Source of the DNA: Methylotenera_A aquatica
GTDB taxonomy: Bacteria > Pseudomonadota > Gammaproteobacteria > Burkholderiales > Methylophilaceae
Assembly (NCBI GenBank): GCA_965601485.1
Contig: OZ271846.1
Span: forward strand, 806,001 to 870,000
Direction of reading: 5' to 3'
DNA length: 64,000 bases
The notes beneath the pieces are model-generated. The model had not been told where the DNA came from. It ran no database searches and saw only the letters and a program-made list of their open reading frames with translations. Shown here piece after piece: positions 45,637-55,086 of the stretch. Each line of letters starts with the position of its first letter. Within the stretch, counting starts at the first letter, position 1. A program made the position numbers and the translations under genes.

Positions 45637-46098
45637 CTAATTCCTTTTTATTTTTATATGACGCGCCATAAACTTATCTAGTTCCGCCGCAAATTTTTGT
45701 TTATCGGCTTGGTTAAATGATGCAGGTCCGCCAATTTCGGCGCCTTGGCTACGCAACTCATCCATCACATCGCGCATGGCTAAGCGATCTGCAATATTCG
45801 CGGTAGAATACATCGCGCCACGTGGGTTTAAAGCATGCGCGCCTTTTGCTACAACTTGCGCCGCTAGTGGAATATCCGCCGTAATCACTAAATCGCCCAC
45901 TCCAACCGCTTGCACAATGTAATTATCGGCCACGTCAAAGCCTTTATCTACTTGAATAGAGAAAATATTAGGTGAGGGCGGCACGCGCAAAAATGCATTG
46001 GCAATTAAAGTAGTGCTGACGCCAGTGCGAATGGCGGAGCGATATAGCATTTCTTTAATCAACACCGGACAAGCGTCTGCATCCACCCACACTTTCAA
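45637..46098 (-). CDS. yaiI: YaiI/YqxD family (UPF0178, DUF188) protein
   Basis: This 153-residue protein matches the UPF0178 family, a PIN-like fold. Conserved segments are MKVWVDADACPVLIKEML, ADNYIVQAVGVGDLVITADIPLA and NPRGAMYSTANI. Conserved aspartates suggest a nuclease-like metal site, but no activity is established. It starts 2 bases after the rhlE stop, indicating coupling. Confidence 0.92.
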   Translation of the reverse strand: MKVWVDADACPVLIKEMLYRSAIRTGVSTTLIANAFLRVPPSPNIFSIQVDKGFDVADNYIVQAVGVGDLVITADIPLAAQVVAKGAHALNPRGAMYSTANIADRLAMRDVMDELRSQGAEIGGPASFNQADKQKFAAELDKFMARHIKIKRN

Positions 46099-46100
46099 AT

Positions 46101-47462
46101 CTATTTTCCTCTATTTCCACTATGATGCGCAGGCTGATTGCCGTTAGGCTGCTGCATATTTTGAAAAGGTTTTGGCTGTGAAGGCCTTTTAGCCTGCGGT
46201 TTACCTTGCGCTGGCTTTTGGCTATTACCCTGTGGGCGGCTTGCTGGCTTATTTCTTGGCGGCTGGTTTCTAGGGCGGCGCGGTGCTTCTGGCTCTATGT
46301 GCATTGGCGCTTGAAAGCCTTCAACCGATACTTTTGGAATCTCACGCTTAATTAATTTTTCAATATCTTTTAAGTATTTCGCTTCTTCAAAATCCACGAA
46401 TGAAATCGCTGCGCCGCTACTACCAGCTCGGCCGGTACGGCCAATACGATGCACATAATCTTCTGGCACATTAGGCAATTCAAAATTGACCACTTGCGGT
46501 AACTGATCAATATCCAAGCCGCGCGCGGCAATATCAGTCGCCACTAAAACAGGAATATCACCATTTTTAAAATCCGCCAGTGCTTTAGTGCGTGCGCTTT
46601 GGCTTTTGTTTCCATGAATCGCCGCAGCTGGGATACCATCTTTAATCATTTTTTCCGCCAAACGGTTTGCGCCATGCTTGGTACGGGTAAAAACTAATAC
46701 TTGTTGCCAGTTATTGGTTTTAATTAAATAGCTCATCAAACTGGCTTTATGCGCTTGCTTAACCAGATGCACAGTTTGCTCCACCATTTCAGAGGCCGTA
46801 TTGCGGCGTGCCACTTCAATAAAGCCAGGTTTGTGCAATAAGCCATCGGCTAATTGTTTAATTCCATCAGAAAACGTAGCAGAAAACAGCAGGTTTTGGC
46901 GTTGCTTTGGCAACATAGCCAAGAGTTTTTTAATATCGCGAATAAAGCCCATATCCAGCATACGGTCGGCTTCATCCAGCACCAAAAATTCCAAGGCTGA
47001 TAAATCCACTTTGCGCTGATTCGCTAAATCTAATAAACGACCAGGAGTCGCCACCAAAATATCAATCTGCTTAGATAAACGATTAATCTGTGGATTAATA
47101 TTCACGCCGCCAAACACCACAAACGATTTTAATTGTAGGTATTTGCCATAAGTTTTAACTGATTCTTCAATCTGCGCGGCTAGCTCGCGTGTTGGCGTTA
47201 GCATCAGGCAGCGCGGCTGTCCTGCTTTGTTTTGTTTGGGCTTGCTGTGCAATAAATGTAGTAAAGGCAAAGTAAAACCAGCCGTTTTGCCTGTACCTGT
47301 TTGAGCGCCAGCCAGTAAATCGCCCCCGTCTAAAACAACAGGTATGGCTTTCGCTTGAATTGGGGTTGGGGTGGTATAACCTGCGTCAGTGATCGCACGC
47401 AAAATAGGTTCAGCTAAGCCTAACTGGTTAAAGTTAAGGGTAGGGGTTATTTCAATAGACAA
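46101..47462 (-). CDS. rhlE: DEAD-box ATP-dependent RNA helicase RhlE
   Basis: RhlE unwinds RNA during ribosome assembly and RNA decay. The 453-residue protein has all DEAD-box motifs: Q motif (FNQLGLAEPI), AQTGTGKT, PTRELAAQI, DEADRMLDMGF, SAT and HRIGRTGRAG. Its last about 85 residues are a Pro/Arg/Gln/Asn-rich tail that is likely disordered and RNA-binding. It is the first gene of the rhlE-yaiI-blc operon and has a good promoter 125 bases upstream. Confidence 0.94.
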   Translation of the reverse strand: MSIEITPTLNFNQLGLAEPILRAITDAGYTTPTPIQAKAIPVVLDGGDLLAGAQTGTGKTAGFTLPLLHLLHSKPKQNKAGQPRCLMLTPTRELAAQIEESVKTYGKYLQLKSFVVFGGVNINPQINRLSKQIDILVATPGRLLDLANQRKVDLSALEFLVLDEADRMLDMGFIRDIKKLLAMLPKQRQNLLFSATFSDGIKQLADGLLHKPGFIEVARRNTASEMVEQTVHLVKQAHKASLMSYLIKTNNWQQVLVFTRTKHGANRLAEKMIKDGIPAAAIHGNKSQSARTKALADFKNGDIPVLVATDIAARGLDIDQLPQVVNFELPNVPEDYVHRIGRTGRAGSSGAAISFVDFEEAKYLKDIEKLIKREIPKVSVEGFQAPMHIEPEAPRRPRNQPPRNKPASRPQGNSQKPAQGKPQAKRPSQPKPFQNMQQPNGNQPAHHSGNRGK

Positions 47463-47587
47463 AGTAAAACTTTCAAAAAAACTAAAGTTGGCCTGTTGTC
47501 ATTGTTAACAACACCAATCAAGACAAACAAATATGTGGGAAATAAAAAAGTGGCCGCAGCACAGATTGGTTTTTGCAGAGTGAACGT

Positions 47588-47616
47588 ATTATACGGGGTA
47601 AAGTTTGGAATGCGAA
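47588..47616 (-). promoter_or_regulatory. candidate sigma70 promoter of rhlE
   Basis: On the minus strand TTCGCA (complement of 47611-47616) and a perfect TATAAT (complement of 47588-47593) are separated by 17 bases. The predicted leader before rhlE is about 120 bases. The rest of this 317-base gap shows no gene or clear structure. Confidence 0.55.
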
Positions 47617-47779
47617 AAATGGTTTTATGCTCACTTAACTTTAATTTATGTAATTAGACTTAGCTCGTGCTGTTTAATGAGAGCAATCATTGAAAGTAAA
47701 ACTAGCCATTTTGCAAAAAATGCTTCTATTCAATTGCTAAAAATACAGCCAAGACATTTTTGTATGGCTTTATAAAATT

Positions 47780-48514
47780 TTACTTTACACTTAGCAGCAA
47801 CATATCCACTTCACTTAGCCACTTCCATTCCCTCACTTTTAAATCATCCGGCAACTTTAATTCACCAATCTGAATACGCTTTAGCGCCTCAACGCGGTTA
47901 CTAATCGCAGCGACCATGCGTTTAACTTGGTGGTATTTGCCTTCTGCCAGAGTCATGTGAATCACGTTTTCGCTGATTCTTTCGCAAGATAGTGCGGCGA
48001 TTGGCGCATCTTCATCAATCAGCTGTACGCCTTTTAAAATGTGCAAGATTTGCTCATCGCTAACTGGGTGTTTGCAGGTGACTTCGTAGATTTTTGGTAC
48101 TTTGTATTTGGGCGAGCTCATGCGATGGATAAACTGGCCATCATCTGAAATCAGAATCAAACCAGTGGTGTCTTCATCTAGCCTGCCGATACATTGCACA
48201 TCGCGAACCACAAGTGGATGCGGTAGCAGGCTGTAAATAGTGGGGTGGTGCTGGGTTTTGTGTGAGCACTCGTAATCGCTGGGTTTATGCAGCATTAAGT
48301 AGGATTTTTCGCGGTACTCCCACCTCTCGCCTTTGACGGTAAAGCTTAATTTTTCAAGCTCAAATGTGGCATCTGGATCATCGCATAATTCGCCGTTGAC
48401 GGTGATTTCTTCATTGATAATCATAATGCGGCATAGTTTGCGGGTGCCGAAACCTTGTTTGCTCAAGATTTTTTCTAAAGTTAAAGTGTTTTTTAAATCG
48501 AGTTTTTTAGCCAT
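47780..48514 (-). CDS. rsuA: 16S rRNA pseudouridine synthase RsuA-like
   Basis: RsuA makes pseudouridine in 16S rRNA (position 516 in E. coli). The 244-residue protein has an N-terminal S4 RNA-binding domain (LEKILSKQGFGTRKLC). The catalytic RsuA/RluB-type motif CIGRLDEDTTGLIL holds the active aspartate, and KYHQVKRM is near the C terminus. The ATG at 48514 (MAKKLDLK) is preferred over one six codons upstream, which adds only MLYTAH. Closely related RluE or RluF activity cannot be ruled out. Confidence 0.85.
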   Translation of the reverse strand: MAKKLDLKNTLTLEKILSKQGFGTRKLCRIMIINEEITVNGELCDDPDATFELEKLSFTVKGERWEYREKSYLMLHKPSDYECSHKTQHHPTIYSLLPHPLVVRDVQCIGRLDEDTTGLILISDDGQFIHRMSSPKYKVPKIYEVTCKHPVSDEQILHILKGVQLIDEDAPIAALSCERISENVIHMTLAEGKYHQVKRMVAAISNRVEALKRIQIGELKLPDDLKVREWKWLSEVDMLLLSVK

Positions 48515-48594
48515 ATGTGCAGTATAAAGCACGATTTGTTCTATTTAAAAACAAAACGCCCGCATTAATCTGGCGTTAATTATGATTTTAAAGC

Positions 48595-48906
48595 TTAATC
48601 TTCGCTCACAAACCTATAAACCAGCGCGCCGGTGACTTGCGCAACAATGTAATGTGGCAATTCAGCTACTTTAAAACGACCACCTGCCACTAAGCCGATT
48701 GAAACGGCGGAATTTAAATGATAGCTCAAAATATGGCCAATTTCATAAGCCCTGGTGACCACCGTAGAGCCAAAAGCAAGCGAAACACCTAAATAACCAA
48801 TCCCTAACTCTGGAGTGTCATCCGCTAATACCACGCTGACGCAGCCACCAAGCGCTAGCCCAAAGGTACCAATTAATTCTGTTACCGAACGTTTTGTTAA
48901 AGATAT
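48595..48906 (-). pseudogene. truncated aquaporin Z gene
   Basis: On the minus strand the frame reads SLTKRSVTELIGTFGLALGG, then CVSVVLADDTPELGIGYLG and onward through YEIGHILSYHLNSAVSIGL to PHYIVAQVTGALVY. This is the first half of AqpZ. Where the start codon should be there is ATA (complement of 48904-48906), preceded by an AGGAAG ribosome binding site at proper spacing, so the ATG appears to have mutated. The water-pore motif HFNPA has become HLNSA, and a stop comes after about 104 residues, while AqpZ needs about 230 residues and six helices. It cannot make a functional channel. Confidence 0.85.
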
Positions 48907-49057
48907 TTTAAAACTTCCTAATATGTTTGATTTAAGATTTTTAATTATTATTTTTTAAATCTAATTTTTTACAAAACAGCTTAATTTACTCCGAATAAAA
49001 TCAATAAACGTGCCAGCTAAGTTAGAATGGGTTTAACTGCCGTAAATTAAGAAATCC

Positions 49058-49843
49058 ATGAGCTTTAAACATATTATCTCCCGCGATAACCACATTTTTA
49101 AATACCAAAAAAAGCTGGCGGATAATTCGCGTGAACGAAAAGCCGAAGGCAAAACGCTTTTAGATGGCGTTCATTTGATTGAGGCTTATTTGCAAACATT
49201 TGGCGAGCCAGAACTTATTATTATTCCAGAGGGAAAAAGCACGTTGGAGGCGAGTAATCTCATGCAACAGCTTGAGCATGTGAGCACAATTATGTTGCCA
49301 ACCTTGATGTATGCAGAGCTTACACCAGTGGTTAGCAGTACGGGTATTTTGGCGTTGGTAAACATACCTGTGCTAGATTTACCTGATGCGCCGCAATTTG
49401 TATTAATGCTAGAAGATATTCAAGACCCGGGTAATTTGGGCAGTATGCTGCGGACAGCGGCAGCGGCAGGGGTGAAAGCCGTGTATTTAAGCAAAGGTTG
49501 TACCGATGCATGGTCGCCCAAAGCCTTGCGTGGCGGGCAGGGTGCGCAATTTGTATTGCCTATTGTTGAACATGCCGACTTGGGTGAGCAGTTGCAACGC
49601 TTTAACGGCAATAGCTATGCCACTACCATGAATGGTGAATCGTTGTACGACCAAGACTTAAGCCAAGCAACAGCCTTTGTAATGGGAAACGAAGGGACAG
49701 GGCTGCGCGAAAAAACGATAGCTGGTTGCACAAAGCGCATTAGCATTCCAATGCATCAAAGTAATGACTTAGCGGTAGAATCATTAAACGCTGCGGCGGC
49801 CACAGCGATTTGTTTGTTTGAACGCAAACGGCAATGCAGCTAA
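49058..49843 (+). CDS. SpoU (TrmH/RlmB) family RNA 2'-O-methyltransferase
   Basis: The 261-residue protein has an N-terminal substrate-binding domain (about 1-95). The SPOUT methyltransferase knot follows with its three motifs: EDIQDPGNLGSMLRTAAAAG, FVMGNEGTGLRE and ISIPMHQSNDLAVESLNAAAATAI. It should methylate a ribose in rRNA or tRNA using S-adenosylmethionine, but the target nucleotide cannot be read from the sequence. Confidence 0.92.
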   Translation: MSFKHIISRDNHIFKYQKKLADNSRERKAEGKTLLDGVHLIEAYLQTFGEPELIIIPEGKSTLEASNLMQQLEHVSTIMLPTLMYAELTPVVSSTGILALVNIPVLDLPDAPQFVLMLEDIQDPGNLGSMLRTAAAAGVKAVYLSKGCTDAWSPKALRGGQGAQFVLPIVEHADLGEQLQRFNGNSYATTMNGESLYDQDLSQATAFVMGNEGTGLREKTIAGCTKRISIPMHQSNDLAVESLNAAAATAICLFERKRQCS

Positions 49844-49875
49844 TAAATGTTCTTCGCTGAACAGGAGTTTGCGCC

Positions 49876-50369
49876 ATGATAAAACTTTTTTTAAAACGTC
49901 ATCAAAATGGTTTTTCAGCGATCGAAATGATGGTGGTAGTAGCGATTATTGGCATTTTGGCGATGATTGCTATTTCATTCGTCATCGTGCGCATTATCAG
50001 AGAGTAAGTAACGGCAGCCATTCCGTTGGCAGAGGTTGCAAAAAAGCCAGAAGTGGCGCAATGGAAAGCACTTAAACCTTGCCAGTGGAGAATCAAGAAG
50101 CGGGTTTACCAACTCCAAATAAAGTCGTGAGTAATTTAATTACCGCCTTAGAAGTTGATAAAGACGTTATTCACATGAAATTTGGTAATAAAGCCAATCC
50201 ACAATTGCAAGGCAAGGTTTTATCTATTTGCCCAGCAGTAATTGAGGAATCGCAGACGGTTCCTATTGCTTGCGTTTGCGGTAGCGGCAAGCCGCCAGTC
50301 AACATGACTTTGTTTGGTGATAACCGCACCACTATTGACGCTAAGTTTATACCTTTTGCGTGTAAATAA
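49876..50369 (+). pseudogene. type IV pilin (PilA-like) gene with a stop and a frameshift
   Basis: An ATG at 49876 with an AGGAG ribosome binding site 8 bases before opens a classical prepilin. The leader is MIKLFLKRHQNG and the mature part begins FSAIEMMVVVAIIGILAMIAI. A TAA at 50006 interrupts it after VRIIRE. The same frame then reads VTAAIPLAEVAKKPEVAQWK, a typical pilin helix. After a frame change near 50070 an open frame continues LPVENQEAGLPTPNKVVSNL to the end at 50369, with a C-terminal cysteine as in pilins. Glu5 of the mature pilin is kept. The gene lies just downstream of the SpoU gene and its stop is 4 bases from the convergent hslO stop. Confidence 0.85.
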
Positions 50370-50373
50370 GCTT

Positions 50374-51291
50374 TTAATGTTTGGCGTTGCTAATGCTTAT
50401 ACTGGTACTCGTAGCCAATAACTGCGCTGTATCTATCGCATCAAACAAATAATGTTTATTGCAAAAATCACAATTCACTTCAATTTTGCCAAACTCCGCC
50501 AAAATACCGTTTAGCTCATCTTCACCTAGCATACGCAGCATGCTGGCCACGTTGCTTTTATTGCAGCTGCAATAAAATTGCGTTGTTTTCGGCTCAAACA
50601 AGCGCACATCTTCTTCTACAAAAAGCCTTGTTAGTAATGTTTCAGCAGGCAATTTTTGTAGTTCATCGTTTCTTACCGTATTCGCTAAATAATTCATGCG
50701 GTTCCATGCATCGGCATCTTCAACGATTTCTTTTTTGCCTAACTCTATTGTGCCGCCAATATCGGGCAGTTTTTGTAATAGCATGCCACTAGAGCTTAAC
50801 TCATCGCAGTGAAGCCAAAGTGATGTATCAATTTGCTGGCTACGCAACATATAATTTTGCAGAATTTGGGCGATGGTTTCGCCCTCAATTGGCACAATGC
50901 CTTGATAGGCTTCACCTTCTTTTGGATCTAGCGTAATCACAAATTGGCCATTTCTGACCAAATCAATAAAGCTACTTTCAGCTATTAAGTTGGTTTGCGT
51001 TACGTCCCACTTGGCTGTGGCGCGCATATTTAAATTGGAGCTGCATTCAACCACTAATAATTTCAGCGCACCTTTACTTTGAATTTGCAAAACAAGTGCA
51101 CCATCCATTTTAAGTGTGGCTGATAATAAAGTACTGGCTGCCATTAGCTCGCCCAGTGCTTGTTTTAAAACGCTGGGCAAAGTTTGATGTTGTAATACAT
51201 GTTGGTAGGTATCGTTTAATCGCACCAAATTGCCGCGAATAGGTGTGTTATCAAATAAAAAGTGGTGAAGCGAGTCGTTTAATTTTTCCAT
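50374..51291 (-). CDS. hslO: redox-regulated chaperone Hsp33
   Basis: Hsp33 is a cytoplasmic holdase switched on by oxidation of its zinc-bound cysteines. The 305-residue protein opens MEKLNDSLHHFLFDNTPIRG. Its C-terminal zinc cysteines, CSC and CDFC, are about 30 residues apart. The ATG at 51291 is used since the upstream start at 51318 adds nine residues not seen in Hsp33. It is convergent with the pilin pseudogene. Confidence 0.94.
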   Translation of the reverse strand: MEKLNDSLHHFLFDNTPIRGNLVRLNDTYQHVLQHQTLPSVLKQALGELMAASTLLSATLKMDGALVLQIQSKGALKLLVVECSSNLNMRATAKWDVTQTNLIAESSFIDLVRNGQFVITLDPKEGEAYQGIVPIEGETIAQILQNYMLRSQQIDTSLWLHCDELSSSGMLLQKLPDIGGTIELGKKEIVEDADAWNRMNYLANTVRNDELQKLPAETLLTRLFVEEDVRLFEPKTTQFYCSCNKSNVASMLRMLGEDELNGILAEFGKIEVNCDFCNKHYLFDAIDTAQLLATSTSISISNAKH

Positions 51292-51390
51292 AATGTACAT
51301 TTTAACAAATGCCGGCAATTAAAACCTGCTGAAAATAAATAAAGGCTATGTAATGGCATGGGCTTTATGAACAAAATCTAAAGTCTAAGA

Positions 51391-53595
51391 TTAGAAATTG
51401 TAGATCAATGTAGTGCGACCAGTAATTGGTGAGCCAGGAGTAATATTTTGATTGTTATGCGCATAAAGTGCATATTCTTTGTTGGTTAAGTTTTCAAGGT
51501 TAACTTGTAAACGTAACTTTTTGCTAAATTTGCCGTAAATCGCTGCATCATAACGCGTGTAACCTGGAAGTAATGTGCTCTGTGTAGCCGTAGGTGATTG
51601 TGCGTAGCGATCCGATGTGCTGACAATACCTAAAGCCACTGCCCACATATCGTTAATTTCATACTTATTCCAAAGTGATAATGTACTGTCAGGCGTTTGT
51701 GCTAATTCAGCGCCTTTTAAGATAGCCGATGCGCCAGAACCTTGCTGTTTGGTAATTTTACCATCTTGAAAAGCAACGCCGCCAAAGATGCTCCACTTAT
51801 TGCTAATTTCGCCAGCAATTCCTAGCTCAATACCTTTGGTTTCTTGACCATCAACTAAGATTTGATTGCCAATAGCGCTGCTAGGGTCTGTAATCAATAC
51901 GTTTTCACGCTCTAATTTATACATGGCGGCGGTTAGCGCAAGGTTAGGGTTAACGTCCCATTTAGCGCCAACTTCATAGTTAATGAATTTTTCTGGCTTA
52001 AATGTTGCATTGCTAACTGTTAGTGAGGTTAGCTGGTCACCAGCTCGGGGCACATAAGAAACGCTGTAATTAGAGTAAAGAGAAACAGCCTCTACTGGCT
52101 TGAAAATTAAGCCAGTACGTGGTGCCAACAAATTATCACTCACATTAATATTGGTATTAGTTAATAGGTTGGTGAAATCGGTATCAAAATTATCGTTGCG
52201 TAAACCAATAATCGCCTGCCATTGTGGTGATAAGATGATTTGATCTTGTACATAAAATGCGGCTACAGAAACATCGCTTTGCAGATTACGGCTAATAGCA
52301 TTAAATGCCACACCAGAACGGGTTGGGTTTTGGGCTGAAACTGTACCTGGTAAGGTCTCATCACCGACAGGTGTTAAGCGTTTATTGTCGGTATCTTGAA
52401 AAGCAAACTCGACTCCAGCTAGCAGCTTATGCTCAACGTTGCCCCATTTTGCATTGTAAGTTAAATCCGTTTGGTTAATAAAATTTTCACGTCTTGTTTC
52501 ATCGCGGTAAGCACCAAGGCTTAGTCTCCCAGTGTTATTAACTGAAGATGCTGCAAATACGTTTTGGTAGTATTTATCGTAACTCGCATATCTTGAACTA
52601 TTTTTAACGCCAATGCCGTTATCAAAGGAATGCTCAATAGAGGCGTTAAACGCATTAGTTTCAGTTTCGGTTGGGCTTAAATCGGCGTTACCAAAAAATG
52701 CAGAATCATTGCCAATTTCATATGGACGTCTGTTTAATCGTGGTTGATCTGCTGCGTTTTCAACTGATGGCACACCACGGTCTGCCGTACGTTTATCTTT
52801 AAAATATTCCGTACCCAATATAATTTTTGTCTTATCAGATGGCCTAATCGTCACCGTTGGGCTTATACCAAAGCGCTCAATGTTCACGCCATCACGGTAA
52901 GAGCCAGAGTCCTCATAAACTGCATTTACACGAAACGCAATTTCGTCATTAAGCGCTTGGCCGTAATCACTAGAAATGCGTTTGTAATTATAAGCGCCAT
53001 AGCTAGCAATTAGCTCCGAAACTGGATCCCAGCCGGCTTGTTTTGTTACGCGATTAATGGCACCACCTGCACCGCCACGGCCAAATACCATGCCGTTTGG
53101 ACCTTTTAATACTTCAATGCGGTCTGTGGTGTAAATGTCGCGATAGGTTTGCACATCGTCACGCAAACCATCTAAGAAAAAGTCACCAGTAGTTGCATTG
53201 CCACGAAAAATCAATGCATCGCGATTACCTTCACCTTGCGCAGCTTGCACGCCTGGCACATATTGCACCGCTTGGCTGATGCTTTGAATAGATTGGTCTT
53301 TGATTAAATCTTGCGGAATTACAGTAATTGATTGTGGCGTATCGCGTAATTCAGTATCTGTTCTGGTGGAAGAGGTGCTTTTTTTAGTGATATATCCTTT
53401 AACAGGTTTTGTGTCACTTACGCGAGGCGCCGTTACATTAACCTCCATCAGTAAAACTTCACTAGTTTCAGCAAAAGCGCTATTGACCGATATAAAAATA
53501 ACGCTGGTTAAAGCGCTTTGGATGGTCAATTTTAAAATGACATCTTTTGTTTTAAATAGATTCTGTTGTGCGTTTTTGTTTGCTCTTGATGCCAT
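51391..53595 (-). CDS. TonB-dependent siderophore receptor (Fiu/BfrD-like)
   Basis: The 734-residue outer-membrane protein has a long signal peptide (cleaved near residue 42 after AFA) and a plug domain with DTPQSITVIPQDLI and IEVLKGPNGMVFGRGGAGGAIN. A 22-strand barrel ends in the aromatic residue Phe (TTLIYNF). It most resembles catecholate siderophore receptors. A Fur-type box lies about 45-60 bases before the start. No siderophore synthesis, ABC or TonB gene adjoins it, so the siderophore is probably taken from other species; that is inference. Confidence 0.92.
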   Translation of the reverse strand: MASRANKNAQQNLFKTKDVILKLTIQSALTSVIFISVNSAFAETSEVLLMEVNVTAPRVSDTKPVKGYITKKSTSSTRTDTELRDTPQSITVIPQDLIKDQSIQSISQAVQYVPGVQAAQGEGNRDALIFRGNATTGDFFLDGLRDDVQTYRDIYTTDRIEVLKGPNGMVFGRGGAGGAINRVTKQAGWDPVSELIASYGAYNYKRISSDYGQALNDEIAFRVNAVYEDSGSYRDGVNIERFGISPTVTIRPSDKTKIILGTEYFKDKRTADRGVPSVENAADQPRLNRRPYEIGNDSAFFGNADLSPTETETNAFNASIEHSFDNGIGVKNSSRYASYDKYYQNVFAASSVNNTGRLSLGAYRDETRRENFINQTDLTYNAKWGNVEHKLLAGVEFAFQDTDNKRLTPVGDETLPGTVSAQNPTRSGVAFNAISRNLQSDVSVAAFYVQDQIILSPQWQAIIGLRNDNFDTDFTNLLTNTNINVSDNLLAPRTGLIFKPVEAVSLYSNYSVSYVPRAGDQLTSLTVSNATFKPEKFINYEVGAKWDVNPNLALTAAMYKLERENVLITDPSSAIGNQILVDGQETKGIELGIAGEISNKWSIFGGVAFQDGKITKQQGSGASAILKGAELAQTPDSTLSLWNKYEINDMWAVALGIVSTSDRYAQSPTATQSTLLPGYTRYDAAIYGKFSKKLRLQVNLENLTNKEYALYAHNNQNITPGSPITGRTTLIYNF

Positions 53596-53637
53596 TTATA
53601 TTTTTTTGTGCGATAGTATTCAATCCGTAATGTTAAT

Positions 53638-53656
53638 ATAAATGAGAATCAGTATC
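53638..53656 (-). promoter_or_regulatory. Fur box upstream of the TonB-dependent receptor
   Basis: On the minus strand the 19 bases GATACTGATTCTCATTTAT match the Fur consensus at about 13 positions, with the strongly conserved core TGATTCTCATT. Its location 43 bases before the receptor ATG suits iron-dependent repression. Confidence 0.7.
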
Positions 53657-53700
53657 AATAAAAACTTTAAATTTATGTAAAGATAAATCTACCATAATCA

Positions 53701-54597
53701 CTACTGTTGGAAAAAAGGCGAAACTTGTGTTGGAATGGCGTCTATTTGCCACTGTGTGATTGCCCAATGCCAAAGCTCTTGTAAACTGGCAAATTGTAAT
53801 TCAGTAGGTGGCTGTTGCCCTAAAAATTTTAAAGCCTGCCATATTTGCAGATTGGCTTTTTTAACATCAATAGAATTTGCCAATGTTTGCTTGCTAAGCT
53901 TTTCGCCAGCGGCATTGCGCGCAATCGGAATATGCGCATAGATCGGAGTAGGTAAATTTAAGAATTGTTGCAGGTAAATTTGGCGCGGCGTGGAGTTGAG
54001 TAAATCAGCGCCACGCACTACATTAGTCACACCTTGTGCGGCATCATCTACTACCACCGCTAATTGATAAGTAAACAACCCATCCGTGCGTTTTAAAACA
54101 AAGTCTCCCACGTCTGTTTGTAGGTTTTGCCTTATTTGCCCTTGAATGAAGTCTTGAAATGCAATCACGGCATCGTCTACACAAATGCGTAGAGCAAAAG
54201 CAGAGTTTTCTTTAATAGCTTGATTTAAGCAGGTTTTAGGGTATACAAAACCATCGATGCCGATTAAATTGGATGAATCGGCGATTTCTTTACGCGTGCA
54301 AGTGCAGGGGTAAATGAGTTGCTTATTTTGTAAAATAGTTAAGGCTTTTTCATAATAGTTATTGCGTTGGCTCTGGCGCGCTATCTCACCATCCCACTCA
54401 AAACCAAACGCATCTAGTTGCCTTAAAATGGTATCGTAAGCTCCTGCCATCTCCCGGGGTTTGTCAATATCTTCAATTCTCAACAGCCATTTGCCTTGAT
54501 TAAACTGCGCATCGCAATAACTAGCTACCGCAGCAAGCAGCGAGCCGAAATGCAAAGGTCCAGTGGGGGAGGGAGCAAAACGGCCTATATAAAGCAT
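53701..54597 (-). CDS. gluQ: glutamyl-Q tRNA(Asp) synthetase
   Basis: GluQ-RS attaches glutamate to queuosine in tRNA-Asp. The 298-residue protein resembles the catalytic half of glutamyl-tRNA synthetase without the anticodon-binding domain. It has the HIGH-type motif in APSPTGPLHFGSL, zinc ligands in YPCTCTRKE, and the KLSKQ version of KMSKS. It is unrelated in function to the receptor gene next to it. A DUF3301 gene lies 29 bases upstream on the same strand. Confidence 0.93.
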   Translation of the reverse strand: MLYIGRFAPSPTGPLHFGSLLAAVASYCDAQFNQGKWLLRIEDIDKPREMAGAYDTILRQLDAFGFEWDGEIARQSQRNNYYEKALTILQNKQLIYPCTCTRKEIADSSNLIGIDGFVYPKTCLNQAIKENSAFALRICVDDAVIAFQDFIQGQIRQNLQTDVGDFVLKRTDGLFTYQLAVVVDDAAQGVTNVVRGADLLNSTPRQIYLQQFLNLPTPIYAHIPIARNAAGEKLSKQTLANSIDVKKANLQIWQALKFLGQQPPTELQFASLQELWHWAITQWQIDAIPTQVSPFFQQ

Positions 54598-54626
54598 TAT
54601 TTTGGTTTACATGATTTGAATTACAT

Positions 54627-54941
54627 TTAGTGCATGGTTTGCACATAAGGTGGAATGTGCCAAGTTTGCAATTGTTTGCCAAGCATCTGTAAGTTGCATT
54701 CCATCCGCTCTGCGCCGTTGGCGGTTACTTCAAAAGCATATACCCTAATTAGTTGTGCATGGCCACGATTATCACGCCCTAAGCGGATTTTGTTACAAGC
54801 AACGGTTTCATCCAGTAGTTGTAATTGATAGCGACTCGCTAATTCGCGGCCAAGCATTACAGCAATTTCGCGCTTGGCGATGCTATCTTGCCAAAACCAA
54901 GCGGCTAATAACAATAATGCCAGTAATATCATTTCAAACAT
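54627..54941 (-). CDS. DUF3301 single-helix membrane protein
   Basis: The 104-residue protein has an N-terminal membrane helix (about 4-17) followed by WQDSIAKREIA, then a compact soluble domain containing the conserved FEVTANGAERMECNLQMLGKQL region. This matches DUF3301, which has no known function. It is probably cotranscribed with gluQ. Confidence 0.85.
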   Translation of the reverse strand: MFEMILLALLLLAAWFWQDSIAKREIAVMLGRELASRYQLQLLDETVACNKIRLGRDNRGHAQLIRVYAFEVTANGAERMECNLQMLGKQLQTWHIPPYVQTMH

Positions 54942-55086
54942 GGGTTAACTTTAAAGTTGAGTTTAAGAATGGGGTTAAATACGTTATATTCTAATTATTT
55001 AATGTGCGTTTTTTGATGATAATTTTCAATAGATTATGCAGTAAAATTAAATGATAGTTTAACTAACCACACAAAACTAGTGATAT

